Part shown: positions 24,767-38,834 of the stretch, piece by piece
Layout of the letters: every line of letters begins with the position of its first letter
Position numbering within the stretch: the stretch's first letter is position 1
DNA from: Trichoplax adhaerens
Taxonomy: Eukaryota; Placozoa; Uniplacotomia; Trichoplacea; Trichoplacidae
Assembly: GCF_000150275.1 (NCBI RefSeq)
Contig: NW_002060945.1
Location: forward strand, 1,554,199 to 1,618,198
Length of the DNA: 64,000 bases
Direction of reading: 5' to 3'
Program-made: the position numbers and the translations under genes
The notes under the pieces: model-generated
What the model was told of the DNA's origin: nothing
The model's database searches: none
Seen by the model: the letters and a program-made list of their open reading frames with translations, nothing else

Positions 24767-27067
24767 CGATTATATTAATATACCTCGATGAGAACAACCT
24801 TTTCAACTATAAAACGAAATCGAAAATGTTCAATTGCTTCACTGTCAAATCAATCTCTGATGTTTTACGCAGTGATTCTAGTAATATTTTTGTTGAAGTT
24901 TTAGTTTTACTGTGCCTATATAAATGATAAAATCTATGGAATAACTAGAAAGCTGTTGGCGTAACGATCGCTATTAAAAGTTTTAAAATTGAAATTGCAA
25001 GTATATCTCATTTTGAGAAACAAAAATTTTTTCCAATTGGTATTCTTAATCTGTTTAAAAGACTAACGATCTTATTTCGTACTGCGATCTATAATAACCA
25101 AATCTATCATATCGATTAGTTATGGATTGACGTAGCATGGACTCCAAAGATAACGAAGATATTTCTTAAATGTTATTATCTGATATTTTTATAACCTGAA
25201 AATCTGTAAAATAGGCTACTGCATCGTTTTATATTAGATTATACCTTCCGTTTTATGCGACACAACAATAAATAAGCAAAGCAATGAATTTCTTTGCTAG
25301 CGTTTTTAACTGCAACGCAACAGTTGTAAGACTTAAATATCTGCAAGAGTCATTTCTATTGCTACCTTCAATTATCGATAACAAGATTGTAGTAAATGAT
25401 CCCATTGAGCAACGCCATCGCTATTAGTATACGTTTATACACCTACTTATATATTGGTCTTTCCACCAAATTACTGTACGTTATTACGTGCAGACAGAGT
25501 TAGTAAATTTCAAAATCATTTCCGCCACTCTATTAAATGATTCAATGATAGTAGTAAATCATAAATTTAAATCACTTCGTATATGGAGCAAATAGAGTTT
25601 CCAAATGATAGCTGGTGCGATCTATAGTTTCAAGATTGTATCGATATACACAACAGTTATTTATATTAGATAATTAATCAATACAGAATCAATTAATACA
25701 TTTATGTAGTTATAATTCCTTAGGATTTTTTTATCGTGATAAAATTAAAACTGTATATATAGCACAGTGTAACACTAATAAAATAATGGAACTAGTAAAA
25801 AATCTTGTACTTAATTACATTATACGTAACTTCTACATTTACCCAGTTTCAATCTCATGACAAAAAATTGCGGTACATTAGCACTACGCATAATTAAAAT
25901 CCTACGGATTTTATCCGAGACGTTTAAGTAACTAATACAATAGCAATGAAAAAATTGCCATTTCATGCAGTATAGTGCAAAGGAAAAAGGAACTCACTCT
26001 CTAAATAAACAGACTAGTAAATAAAATTGATAACTGCATAAGTATCTCCGTTAATTGAATCAAGTAAACTTCAGTATGACTTACGAAGACATTAAATTTA
26101 GGTATGGAGATGAAACTATGTATCAGAGTAGCTGGAATATTAAACAAATTACATAGGTAGCGATTACTTGAGCAAGTCGAGCCCATAAATGATCACTCTA
26201 ACAATCTAACTATCCTACATTACACAAACTGTAATTGGCAAATTCGTAGAAATGTTTACCGAGATATAGGCGAAACGAGCTCGTGTAATTAAAAGTAGTA
26301 GTAAACTGCTATAAATAGTCAAAACTTTAACGTTTAACCATAAAATCAATGCAATTACAGACTGCAGTATAATAAAATCTTTTATATTACGAGTAGTTAC
26401 GAGGGCTTTGTTCGTGTACGAGCGCATCAAATTACTGTCATTAATAAAGAAATAACAACGTCAAATTTCAAGTATCATATTATTCAGTGTATTAAGAGAC
26501 AGAATGGAATATATATTTCTAGATAGATGTATCTTCATAACCATATCTTTGTTAGATAACTTCGCATCTTTGCAACAGATATTCGTATTTAAAAGCAGAC
26601 AGAGACAGATATAATTACATGAGTAAAAAGCAAGGCCATTAGTCATCCGGGATGCAAATAGAGTACAGAGATCAAGCTTTTACGTAAAGGCAGAAATATA
26701 CAACGGCGATCATAGCGAAATATGCTGATGCTATAGAAAATTAAAGGCAGACGATAGCTCCGTTAAAAGCTATACACGCAAGTTGAATGAAAATAGTCAT
26801 ACATCGACAGATGAATATCGATACTAAGCGCATAAGCTAACAGATGCATGTGGAAACAATGATACAGAAATGCTACCAAACTATTAATAATGCCTAACGT
26901 AACTTTTTTGCTAGGAATTTTATTCACCAGGTACTGATAATTAATATCAAAATATCAATTTTTTCGACTAACGATCATGATATAAACTACACTTTACTTG
27001 TACGCCAGAGTAGCAGTATATTTTCGTTATGACGGTCGTCTAACGGGTATACACTGATTCCACATTT
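24767..27067. other. haspin/KPNB1 convergent intergenic region
   Basis: A 2.3 kb AT-rich spacer between convergent genes. Minus-strand open frames at 26001-26646 are short and unrecognisable, with no supporting splice pattern. I see no RNA gene or repeat array. Confidence 0.5.
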
Positions 27068-30000
27068 TTATTTTACTTTATGCAGCTCTTTCAATGCCCA
27101 TGCACAAACTTGCTTGGTTTTGGTTTCTTTAGATTTTAAACCCTCTTGCAACATGCCTTGTATATTTCCTGTTACCAGGCTCTGGATCTCACTACTTCCG
27201 TACGCATCACATAAGTCGCTGTGTTTTAATAAATTTTATTTTGTATTAGCCACAACAGCGGCAAAACTATATATACGTAAATGTGTGTGGTGTAAATACA
27301 TACCCTATTAAACCAGCGCTTGTAGAAATAGTCCCATCAGAATGATCCTCATCAATAGCTATACTATCAATAAATTGCATAATACGTGGCACTTCTGGTC
27401 GTAGAATGTTTATATCGACTGACCATTGAAAAATCGAAATACTTGGTATCAGTATTGAAAAAGCTGTCTGATGCATTTTATAGTTTACATACCGTTTGGA
27501 TTATCACCGCTGCCTTTCAAACCCTGTGCTATGCCCGTATAAGTTTCTAAGCAAGATTCTCTCAATAAATTTAGATAATCAATCAGATCAAAATCCTCCT
27601 ATTAGATAAGAAAATCAACATATATTAAAAAATGCAGTAAGATAATAACATAAAATTGGTAATACAATCGATTGATGTGCCACTTTTACCTTTTTAACTT
27701 CTGTTTGACTAGCTTGATGGAGAATACCAAATACTATTTCTAAATATACTTTAAAGTTTCCTTCAATAGCCATTGCAATATCTCCAATTGTTGAAAATAT
27801 GTGAGGTTTAACAGATCGATCCAGTGAAGCATCCTATAATTAAATAACCCAACGGTTTCATATACACTGTATCCTAAATAAACTATTAATAATATTAACA
27901 TGACCGTAACATTAACTTACCCCTAAATTTTTAATAAGAATAGACATGATTTCATCAGCGTGTGGTACAAAATTGTGGCCAAAAGCTCGACATAAATCGC
28001 TAACTATTCCGACTGCAGCCAAACATACCTTTAATATTTACAAAATAAAAATGAAGACATACCTACAAAGGTGCAGATTTTACATGAATTTGATGCTATG
28101 AACAAGGACTTACTTGATGCTCCATAACATTCTTTAGTCCCATAAGAAGAAAAGGTTTGAACGAATCCATATATATCATGAAATTAATTCCCGTAACTAA
28201 TTTAATAAAGTATTAATAAAACCAAGACATTAATTAAAATTCGTACGTGTACATTGTTAGAAGCTGATTATGTCGTAAGTAATTCTTGGGTTAATGTGAT
28301 AATTAATTGTTAAACCTTCAACGAGAGTCCCAACAGTCATTAAAGCATCTTCCTGTATAGTACCAGTTCTACCCGTCGACGAATTGAACATTAATAACAA
28401 AATCTTCATAATGGAATCACACCACTGCGAAACATCACTTGGTTGAATCCTTCGCAATACGCTCTAAAAATAAAAGAATTAAATGTTAGTTGTGTAGAAT
28501 GTTTAAAAATTGAACGCCATCGCATTATATTTTTATGATAAAATCGTATTCTTACCTGAAGTGTAGCGCATAATAAACATTGCAAGTCAACAAACTGAGA
28601 TCTGTCAGCACTCTGCACAGTACCCTATAACGAAGAAATAGCACTTTTACGTTCTACGCATATGAGCATCGATTTTTAATGAAGTAACGGATTACAATAC
28701 TTACTTCCATACTTAATACAGCCTGCAGCCTCTGCATAATCTCGTTGGCGACTAACTGGATAGTAGGATAACAATCCTAGATAACATTCATATCATATTG
28801 AATTTATCTAACTTCAGATTCTACTGAACAGGTTTCTTAAGCAACTAAAAAGCTATTACTAACGATCAATGTTTACTTAAAAACCCCGAATCTATAATAC
28901 CTTAGCACTATTTTTTATCAATTCCATAAGAGATTCGTATGCTGCACTTCTCAAGTTAGAGCTATTTGCTTCTTGCCTAATAACGTTAGAAATAATGGAT
29001 ACATATTCATAACAAAATAGCTATACTATCAAAATATTTTTAATTAGTTAAAAATACTTATGGCGTAGGCGAGATTACCTGGTCGTAGTTTTCAATAAAT
29101 GATCAACTATAGCATTGTAGTAGGGCGATAGGCAATAACTGTCCGGTCGTTCTGAATCCGAACCTTCCTCATTATCAAAGGCTGCTTCTGCTAACGATGA
29201 TAGCGCCTTTACGTAATTATAGTATGTTAAAAATTAACAGTTTACCTAGATAATGATCTCGTAAAAACATTTAATTTAGTAAGACTGTACCCAGCAAACA
29301 TTTGAGGCTACACGTGGTTCCCCTGCTAATCCTTTCTTGAGAACCCCTATTAGGGATTCTATAACATCTGGATTTATCGCAACTTCCGGCAATAATTCGC
29401 AAATTCGACCAATTGTCCACGCGACAGAGTCACAAACAATAATGTTATTATCATTTTCCATCAAACCAATTAGCAGTGGCATAGCCTACCAAATTGTAAC
29501 GATCACATTTCAATTCGTATCATAATTTTTTTCATTACTTCATAATAACTGTTGATAGCTACAATCACACACAGTACCTGATTCATAACAGGTAAAAGTA
29601 CAGCTGGATCAGGCCCTTCTAAAATAGAACCTAAATTGTAATAAAATTAATATTTAAATAACGAAACCGGTTTCATTAACCAAGATAATGATACAGACAA
29701 CAGACCTAAGGCCATTACGGCGGCGTCTCTGTATTGCCAATCAGAATGTACTATATTCTCTTTAATAAAGGGCAGTATATACCCAATAACGTCATTTTCA
29801 CAACACGACGCAACCAGCATTAAGCAAACTCCAGCAGCCTTACACGGGTTCCAATCATCTTCATCATCAAGTTCAGACTGTATGATAACATCGAAGAGTA
29901 TTTAATGTCTGTAATATGACATAATAGTAGTAATAGTAAAAGACTAATACGGTTAGCGTAGTTTACCTGTTTGGTCAATGTTTGTAGTAATATAGGCACC

Positions 30001-32282
30001 AAATAACCTAAAGCACCCTTGACGTAATGTTTACTTGTTTGCTCTGGAGGTCTTCCAGCTTCTGCAGCCTTTTATTCACAATCGTTAGTGAAATCGATTA
30101 GTGAAGATATTCTAACATAATTTTTTTTTAACCGCTCTGCTGTGGACTTACATCGGCAGCCTCAATAGCTAAATCAACCTCTTCGTCACAAATGCTTGAC
30201 CAAAATTCAATACCTTGTAAAGCAACCGCATCTTGATGAGAAGTCATAGCATCTATCGTAATCTAAACGATAGAATAAAGTATTTCGAAATGAGTAGATG
30301 ACAAGGACGATTAATATTTAGAAGCAAGTAATATAATAACAATCATTTACCGCAAATAACGCTGGTCCCATGTAATGTTCCATATACTGGTAATATAATG
30401 TGACAATCCTGACTAGGTTTTGAAGGGCAGCAACACGGATCTATGATTGTATAATAATCATATTTCATTTTCTACTCATTTCCTGGGAATTAGAATCAAG
30501 GCAATGAATAAATGACCAGAGTTTCTCATACCTGCTCATCAGGGCTTTGCGTTGCTTCGCATAGAACTTGCATGATATAATGTCTCTCACTCTGTATGTA
30601 TTAACATAATTGCAAGTTACTCCTTTTATCAATGCATATCATACTAATGGTAAAATCCTTCATTTAATATTTACTGTTTTCTCAAAGTTTGCTTTGGTGA
30701 ATTCTAAAGAATTTAATAAGGCTTTTGCAGCGGCGAGTCGGACATAATTACTAAAATAATTTAAAATAATAATCGCTATGAATGTCTATTATATATATAA
30801 TAAACCGATTACAAACAGATTCAATTTTTTAGCATTTCATTTTATGGAAGATTCTAGTATCTCGATATCTAACCTGGGCTCTTCCTTTCGCATTCCTAAT
30901 ATTATCGCCGTTAAAATGTCATTAGATTTTGACGATATAACATCAGGGTCCTACCATTGAAAGTAGTAGAAAATCATACAGGTAAGTTCATTATTAGTCT
31001 TTAAAAGTTATAGCAAAATATTAATTTTAGGTTACAAGCGCTATATTAGAAAACAAAAACAAAATTTTGTGCAATTATATTTTGCAATAATGAAGATCTT
31101 CACCACATCCTTACTTACAGCGATATCGCTACAAATGTAGCCTATAGCCTCTAATGAAGATTCCTTCAACGCTTCTGTACTATGTTGATTAGTGACGTTT
31201 CGAACTAATGTGGGTATAACCTCAGGCCAAACATTAAATGGCAATTCGACGCAAGCAATGCTAGCAACACACTAGAATTTTAAGATGAGTTCAAAGATAG
31301 TTACTAGTTAAACAATTAGTTAATATCATTGTAATGATTCATTTACGGCTTCTATTGCATCATTTCAACAATATCGTTAGATACGAGGAAAAATCTATAA
31401 TAACTACAATAGAAGGTCACTATTTAGTTTAACGTATATCAGACTGTGAGAGCTGCCTAAACCTATTCTACAATCATAATTATATTTTTTGCCCGTTTGC
31501 CTATAGAAGAAATACAGCTAACCTGAGCAGCAGATGAAGGTCGTGAAGGTTCAGTTCCCAAGGTTTGTAAAACCTGAATTAAAATGGAGATGTTAAAATT
31601 AGCTACGGCTACAGCAAAAAAATTGCACTCTACTTCTGCAGTATTAATGATACAATTCGCCTATCCATAAAGTATCTTGCAGTATCGATAAATCTTACAG
31701 TAATTCTAAATTATGCGATTTAAATACTAGTAAAATCTCACCAAGTTTTTAATATGGTAGCGAACATCATTACTAAATGTTTTCCATCTTTCTTGATACT
31801 GTAACTTGATAGCGGGGTCTTTAGATGTAAAAGAATTTTTTAAATTGATTCCAGCAGCCATTCGAACGACCTGAGATTTATCGGTATTGGCCAATATATT
31901 GACCAAGGCCACCAAGAATTCCGGCTGTGTACATGGTAATGAAAGATAAATTTTAAGATTAGTTACGTTATTAATCTTGTTTACCAATATAATGTAGTAC
32001 CAAAATCTCCTCCGAATAATTAACTTGATAGAAATTATATGACATTTGATGGTAAAATTACAACTTTTATGCAGTAAGATAAAAACGAAACTGTTATGAT
32101 ACCACTAGCTAATCTATACTTTAAATCTATAAGTTACTGATACATAAAAATTAATATGTAAAACCCTCTGATCTGTCATAGCATTCAAAGGGCAAGTATG
32201 ATAAATGGTTATGCTGCACTTACCAGATTTCTTTCTGCGGCTTGTTCCACATATTTTTGTGCAGCAATTAATTCATTATTGT
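27068..32282 (-). CDS. KPNB1: Importin subunit beta-1 (karyopherin beta 1; first coding exon not found)
   Basis: This HEAT-repeat receptor carries cargo, directly or through importin alpha, across the nuclear pore and releases it on RanGTP binding. Exons on the minus strand: 32224-32282, 31742-31924, 31523-31573, 31119-31271, 30874-30950, 30675-30750, 30532-30591, 30351-30440, 30152-30262, 29967-30068, 29706-29877, 29578-29630, 29291-29485, 29079-29206, 28901-28976, 28705-28776, 28556-28624, 28316-28463, 28114-28196, 27921-28028, 27690-27833, 27493-27598, 27304-27418, 27068-27218. They give about 860 aa; human is 876, so only a short start exon is missing. Near-identical blocks are [30 protein letters not shown], the acidic loop [70 protein letters not shown] and DEDHSDG. 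It is divergent from RAB5. Confidence 0.96.
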
Positions 32283-33329
32283 CTGTTGCAAATTAGAATG
32301 AAAGAAATTTGCTACCTTAATATCATGTACTATACTTTGCAAGAAATAGTGCATTATAAACTATCTTTGGTAAGAATTAGTATATATCATCCTATAAATT
32401 TAAAGATGCATGAATTCCATTAATGTAGTGTTTGCTCGTAATCCCCTAGTACTACTAGATTATGAATACAACTATGCATTTCTAGTAAAACTCTCGCATT
32501 ATGTATAGTACAATAAAATAAATATAAGAAATGATCATTATAATGGCCACTTTCATCTCGGCTAATTTTAAATATACAAATATGTTAAGGTGTCCGTACT
32601 AGATTGCAACATTAGTTGTATTATTATAACTATCAACCATAAATCGGTCTACACCACACAAAATAACTGAGTTTCTACAGTGTACGATAGACCATTAAAC
32701 TTATACATTCATTGCTCCTAGGCTGCTTAACCGTACTTTATGTTTGATCCAATCGTAATGCAGACCGTCGAAGTGTTTGTAATATAATCATAGAGTCAAG
32801 TATGCTAGCCTGCTTTGAATCTTACTTACAATTCGTATCTGTATGCTTATTTGTGCATAATAGATTAACGTGGTGGATGTGCACAGTCAACACTCACGTA
32901 TAAATTTACATCTACTTTGGTTCCATTTCTGTATTGTAAACTCGATCTTATCACTTGGCAAAGCTAGTCATTAATTGAAGTGCTGGACTACAAGCTGAAT
33001 GCAGCATACAACATTGGCAATCGAAAGTAAAGTCGTCGAATTACAAAAGCTTTGATGTCAATCTGAATCGCAAGATGTCTTAGGAACATTATACGAGTCC
33101 ATAATAATTTTTAGTCACGACGTATCATAAAACCTTTGGCTAAAAATCATCATCATCTTTAGCAAGGCTGTTAACAACCTACAGGTCAATTGGAATTTAC
33201 TCTACGAGTACGTAGAGTAAAAGTAAACGAAGTGGGGAGATGTTCGAAGGATTCAAACACATCCATAGCATATACTGTACAGGGATCAAGTTGAATCGAC
33301 GTACTCAGTATCGATTGTACTGTCCATAA

Positions 33330-33660
33330 AAATGTTCCCAAAATATACGTGCAGTACTACGACCTCGGCCAAGAAGATGGGTGCAGCAGCACTATTCTGG
33401 TATACTGTAGTATCTTCGTCCATTGGGCTTCATGTGGCTCCAATTCGAATAAAAAGCCTACAGCCTGACTGTGCAATTATGAAACTAGCATCTACTGTAC
33501 TATACATTGTAAAATGTAGTGCACAGTACTGTACAATACTGTAGTAAACTCGACTGGCCGTACAGTACAATCTGTGTACAGTCAATTTTTCTTCATTTTG
33601 CCGTATTGTATAGTGAACAATACAACATGCAGTACTGAATCCGTACTGTAAAGTTTCAAA
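33330..33660. repeat. GTACTGTAC-type palindromic cluster 2
   Basis: Repeated CAGTACTGTAC, TACTGTA and GTACAGTC words are scattered over about 330 bases upstream of the KPNB1 body. The words are read equally on both strands, as in the other clusters in the window. Confidence 0.6.
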
Positions 33661-34958
33661 GACCGTAAAAGTAGGCCTCCCGCCAAAGCAAAAAAAAAGG
33701 TGAAGAGCAACGTGCTATCAGACTTTTACATTCAATAAATGTACCAAAAAAATTCGACCGATGGCATAATAGAACTAGGAGATATTAATTACTAATTGAA
33801 GATCAGTAATTTAGCATCACGAGCAGTAAATTTTACATCAATCTATCTGTTATCACATGAAATCATAGCAAAAAGTAATAACGGCAGTCAGACTAGACGA
33901 TACAGCGTAAGGATGAGACATGACAGTAGCCTAATCATTACAGTACAGTCCCTAGTACACAGTTTGCTGGCACTCACTGGTCGCTGCCAAGCGATGTTGC
34001 TAAATGAATTAGTATTCTAGATTATCGGTGAATGCAGACATTTTAGTTTATGATATATTCCGCCACTATCATTCAACAGTCAATAGTTTACAGCAAGATT
34101 TAAGAAATCATTTCTTTATCAAATACTGCTGCCTAACTACATTGCTGTCGTGGTAGATGAAAGTAGCTCGCTCAATGCATTACTACATACTGTACAACGT
34201 CTAGCAAATGCATTGTATTGTATTGTATGTATACGTCCAGCACTACTACTCATATCTACCTACATTAAATCTTTTATCGTTGAATTTTCATAACCCGTGG
34301 AATAGTGCTACTATCCATGTATTGTACATTAAAATGATCTACAGTTAAAAATTACACTCTATCAAATCAAGTTATTCTAAGCAGGAACATGGGCAAATAG
34401 AATAAGCATAGGAATAAGGGTACCATCTCAAACAAATAGCAATTCAGAAACTGCTAATTTACTGCTGCTGGTAACGAGCGATCTTCGCCCATTCATGCAT
34501 TAATTCTTGGTGAAGTAAAAGTGCAAAAAAGCAATATTCATGCACGTCAGGCTACGACATTAGGCTATCATAGGGATTGCTTTAAAAATAATAGGAAACT
34601 GCGCAACGAACACAACGTGTCCATTGGTCTGTAGATTATTGTGCGAGTATAGCATCAAGTACCAAGCAGTGTGCAGGTTTGAGGCTAATCCATTGGTACG
34701 AAATTCAAAATGCAGTTGAAATCTGGCTGTAGACACTACCGTCCTGGGCATGATTGCGATTGGAGTGGAATAATGCGTATAATATTGAAATTGCAAGTTT
34801 TTATGAATGCCTTCCATGGTCGCTGAGAACGGTATCTGAGGCATGTAGTACAGTATCGTTCCATCAGAGTTGGTGGATAGTAGAAGCTGACACAATAAAA
34901 AAAACCAACTCTTGGCAGTGACGAATTGACTACAGTAAAGTAGGCATGAGCACTTTCA

Positions 34959-35008
34959 NNNNNNNNNNNNNNNNNNNNNNNNNNNNNNNNNNNNNNNNNN
35001 NNNNNNNN
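34959..35008. other. assembly gap (50 N)
   Basis: Fifty consecutive N mark a scaffold gap, probably of nominal length. It lies next to the repeat-rich block, so the missing sequence is probably also repetitive. Confidence 0.99.
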
Positions 35009-35269
35009 ACTTTTTCCAAATCCATTATGTGTTAATTTATTGTTACTGGCTCTAACTTGTACAGAGATTGAATGCCTAATGAATCAGTAAAAGCGTATGC
35101 AGAAAAAGGAATTCCAAAACTAAATTGCTTTAATTCTGTACAGGGAATGGTTGACGTCTGCAGACTTTATACATGGTACGTACTACGTCCAGCCAGTACG
35201 AACAACAAACGCTGCACTGAGCTTAGTACAGTAGTTGTGAAAGGATGGATGGTAAGTTGAAAGACTATA

Positions 35270-37400
35270 AGTCCTTTTCCACTCTAGTCTTTCATCAGTG
35301 TGGCCGATACCGTACTGAGTACTGAGTAGTACGTCAGTGGCAGGTCCATGGTTCAGTCATAACGCAATCGATAAACCCTACTGGGAGCTGTACTACATTG
35401 TACTGTTTGAGTTCGTCTACTTTCCAACTCTGTACCATGTCGTCCGTGGCATGGACTTGCATCAGTCAACTTGACTCAACTCTGCCTTCCCCCCGTTTGC
35501 TGTCACTGGCTTCAACTTGCTAATGCAGTCGCCTGGTGTACACTGTACACTGCCATGTCATGAACTGCGATACTCGACCGTGAAGTTCACACATACAGTA
35601 CAGTGTACTGTACAGTACATGAGAAGAGAGGAATTCACCGAACAACGATACAGTACTGTACAGTGTACTGTACAGTATACTGAGTGTACTGTACGTCATT
35701 CCATCTGTCTTTCACTGCACAGTACAGTGAAAACCAACTCGCTACAGTACATACTTTCAGGGGGTGACAATTGGGTTTGTAAAGGCTGTACAGTACAGTA
35801 CGTATTTCACTCACCCACAGTATTTTGCTGTCACTGGCTTCAACTTGCTAATGCAGTCGCCTGGTGTACAGTACACTGTACTGTACTGTACACTGCCATG
35901 TCATGAACTGCGATACTCGACCGTGAAGTTCACACATACTGTACAGTGTATAGTACTGTACTGTACGTCATTCTATCTGTCTTTCACTGCACAGTACAGT
36001 GAAAACCAACTCGCTACAGTACATACTTTCAGGGGGTAACAATTGGGTTTGTAAAAAAAGATGCTTCATACAGTATAGTATAGATTATTATTATTAACAA
36101 TACGCTAATACCGTACAGTACGTTACTGTGTACTGTGTGCCTATACAGTATTACAGTATTATTATTATTAATCAAGTTTAATGTTAATAAATTTAATTTT
36201 ACTTTTACAAAAGGTTAATATTATATTTTTATTTGAGCTTGCTCTGCCCCCCCTCCCCCCTTTTGCTGTCACTGGCTTCAACTTGCTAATGCAGTCGCCT
36301 GGTGTACACTGTACAGTACACTGCCATGTCATGAACTGCCATACTCGACCGTGAAGTTCACACATACTGTACTGTACAGTGTCTGTAGTGTACAGTACTG
36401 TACTGTACATGAGAAGAGAGGAATTCACCGAACAACGATACAGTACAGTACAGTACTGTATTTCACTCACCCACAGTACTGTACTGTACTGTATAATAAT
36501 AGGAATTAATTATTATTATTATTAACAATACAAATGCCGTACTGTACGGTACTGTGTAGTGTGTACTGTACTGTGTGTCTACACTGTACACTGTACAGTA
36601 TTACAGTTTTATTATTATTAATCAAGTTTACTGTTAATAAATTTAATTTTACTTTTACAAAAGGTTAATATTATTTGAGCTTGTTCAATATTCAAAGTAA
36701 CACAGTTGAACAGTGAATACTACACAAGTAGCCCGAAACTGAAGCCCTCAAAGCTATTCAATGCAGTCTAGAAATAGCCACACGAGTATACTGTACTGTA
36801 TATAGCAATCACATCTCTGATTTCTCATCATTCCAAATGTGGCTGTATCGTCCTCGACTGTACTGTACTAAAATTTTGCAAGCCCGCTTTTTTCCCTGGC
36901 TTCGGTCTTTCCACATTCACCTGAATGAATAGTTGATACTGTACTGTACTAGTGCACATCTGAGGATCGTATTGTAGTCACAATTCCTCACGACGGATCA
37001 ACACTTTGAACGACACGCACGTCTTAACCTCATCTCACCTACTGTACTGTACAGTACACTGTACAGTACAGTACAGTACAATATTGCAGAACACTATTCT
37101 GGCTGTACTGTACACTGTACAGTATGGAGCAGTGCATGCGCAGAACACCGGCATGAACTGTACTGTACAATACTAGAAGTTTTTGTCGAAATTTGGAGTA
37201 CGGTACTGTACTGTACACCCGTTGTGTAAAACTGTACCTTGTACAGTACAGTACAGTACAATTCTGAACAATTGTATTACGTCAGTATTTCATGCGGGGT
37301 GGTCGACTAAAGAGCGTGCTGTTCAGGGGCGATGCTCCCCTACTGTAGCAAGATCACACTTTTTCTCAACCCTGCTATGACTGCATAGTATATTACTGTA
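35270..37400. repeat. large palindromic cluster 3 with duplicated segments
   Basis: GTACTGTAC/GTACAGTAC words run through about 2.1 kb. Within it, the block starting TTGCTGTCACTGGCTTCAAC recurs near 35498, 35826 and 36263. The block CTTTCACTGCACAGTACAG recurs near 35710 and 35981. GAAGAGAGGAATTCACCG recurs near 35621 and 36411. An AT-rich block AATCAAGTTTA..GTTAATAAATTTAA recurs near 36171 and 36619. The order shows local segmental duplication of a compound unit of roughly 330-430 bases. Confidence 0.7.
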
Positions 37401-38834
37401 CTGTACCCCAGGGCGTCCGCCATGACCCGACCCACTGGCTGACTTTGGCCCTCACTACAGTTCATATAGGCAAAGGAGACGATTAAGTACCCTAGCACTA
37501 ACAACTGCCCTACCCAAAGTTGTCAGCAAAATACGAAAGTACATCATTAGTTATACGATAATTTGGAAGAATCGTCCTTAGCTTATTGCGCCAATTGGGT
37601 TTAACGATCTTCTACAGGTAAGTTGAAATTGCCACATGATTGATCTGGACTCATTCTGTATGTTTTATTGAGTCGTTAATGATGCTATTGAAATGGAACG
37701 AATAGACATGGTGCGTTTAGTTTGAAGTTATTTTTTTCCTTTATCTTCATACTTGGATGATATAGTCGTGGATGAGCGGCGCATACCGCTCACTACTGAC
37801 AGTAGTATAGACTGACGTAGCTAGAGACACCCTATTGTATTGCTACACATAGTAGGAATGGACATGAGGAAATAAAGCCATGGCAGATACTATGGCTGTA
37901 ATTCTTGTCTGAATCATTGGATAATCAATGATCGCTGATATGGACATGGCGACATCTTTTACGTCCATCTTCATCTTCAATTCAACTATCTAGTTGAACA
38001 GGAGTCATGGTATGGAGAAGTCATTTCCATCCTGTTGGAGCAATGACCATTGCCCTGATAAACGTGTTGTCACACCGCACGGGTAGCTTCCCAACTTTTT
38101 CACTCTACGGTCAAGAGCATATTTGTATCTATCGCAGCCAGTAGTAGATCGTCTAGGGAGGCAAACAGAAAGTAATTTATCTTCATGACTAGACTACGCA
38201 GAATAGTATAGACGCTTTTTGAACTAACTGTTCGTTCATTCTCCTTTCCACCAAGACAAGGATCGATCAAGTATGGTACTTGATCGATCGATTAGTCATT
38301 GCATGATCAAATTGTCATTCAGTGCAATCACACTACACTAGCAGGGACGAGCGTCTGATCCAATGGAGCCGGTTCCTTCAACCAATTCGTGGACAATTTT
38401 ATTTTCATTGAAAGATATCTTGTTAATGCTAGGATACTACCCAATTAATTTCACTGCCAATGTATTAGTTCTAGTATTAGTTTGCTTTCATCTTGCAATA
38501 TCCAATAGTATACTCATTTTCTTCATGAAAATCGACGACGCATTGTAGTATTGACGTACAGCCTAGTAGACTACTGTACAGGCCATATACGACGCAAGCG
38601 GCAGATGTAAAGTCAATTTTACAATCAACGAACAGATTGCTATTGGTCAATCAATTCTATCATTAATGTCATAAAAATCATCGACGTAAGCTGTACTATT
38701 TTATTTCGGGGAATTTTCAATTCTTTCATTATCAATTACTATACGATATCGCTGTTGTTGTCGCTTTGAATTGAAAATGTTCTCTAATTTTGGCACTTGT
38801 TTTGCTTATAGGAATTCATCACCAATAACATTCG

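Larger units (their letters stand above)
32283..38834. other. KPNB1/RAB5 divergent intergenic region
   Basis: This 6.5 kb spacer should hold the KPNB1 first coding exon, which I searched for and did not find, and the RAB5 5' UTR. CTACAG|GTAAGT at 37612-37623 is a strong donor that could end a RAB5 non-coding exon. It would join an acceptor at CTTATAG (38805-38811), just before the RAB5 start. The middle is dominated by palindromic repeats and duplicated blocks. Long open frames there are products of the repeats. Confidence 0.45.

Noticed and set aside
34560-34895. 111-codon minus-strand frame near the N gap
   Set aside because: No recognisable domain, no supporting exons and adjacent to repeats; could be chance.
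35517-36470. Open frames of 91-129 codons in the repeat block
   Set aside because: They consist of translated GTACTGTAC words (VQY, TVQYS) in several frames and lack splice or family support.
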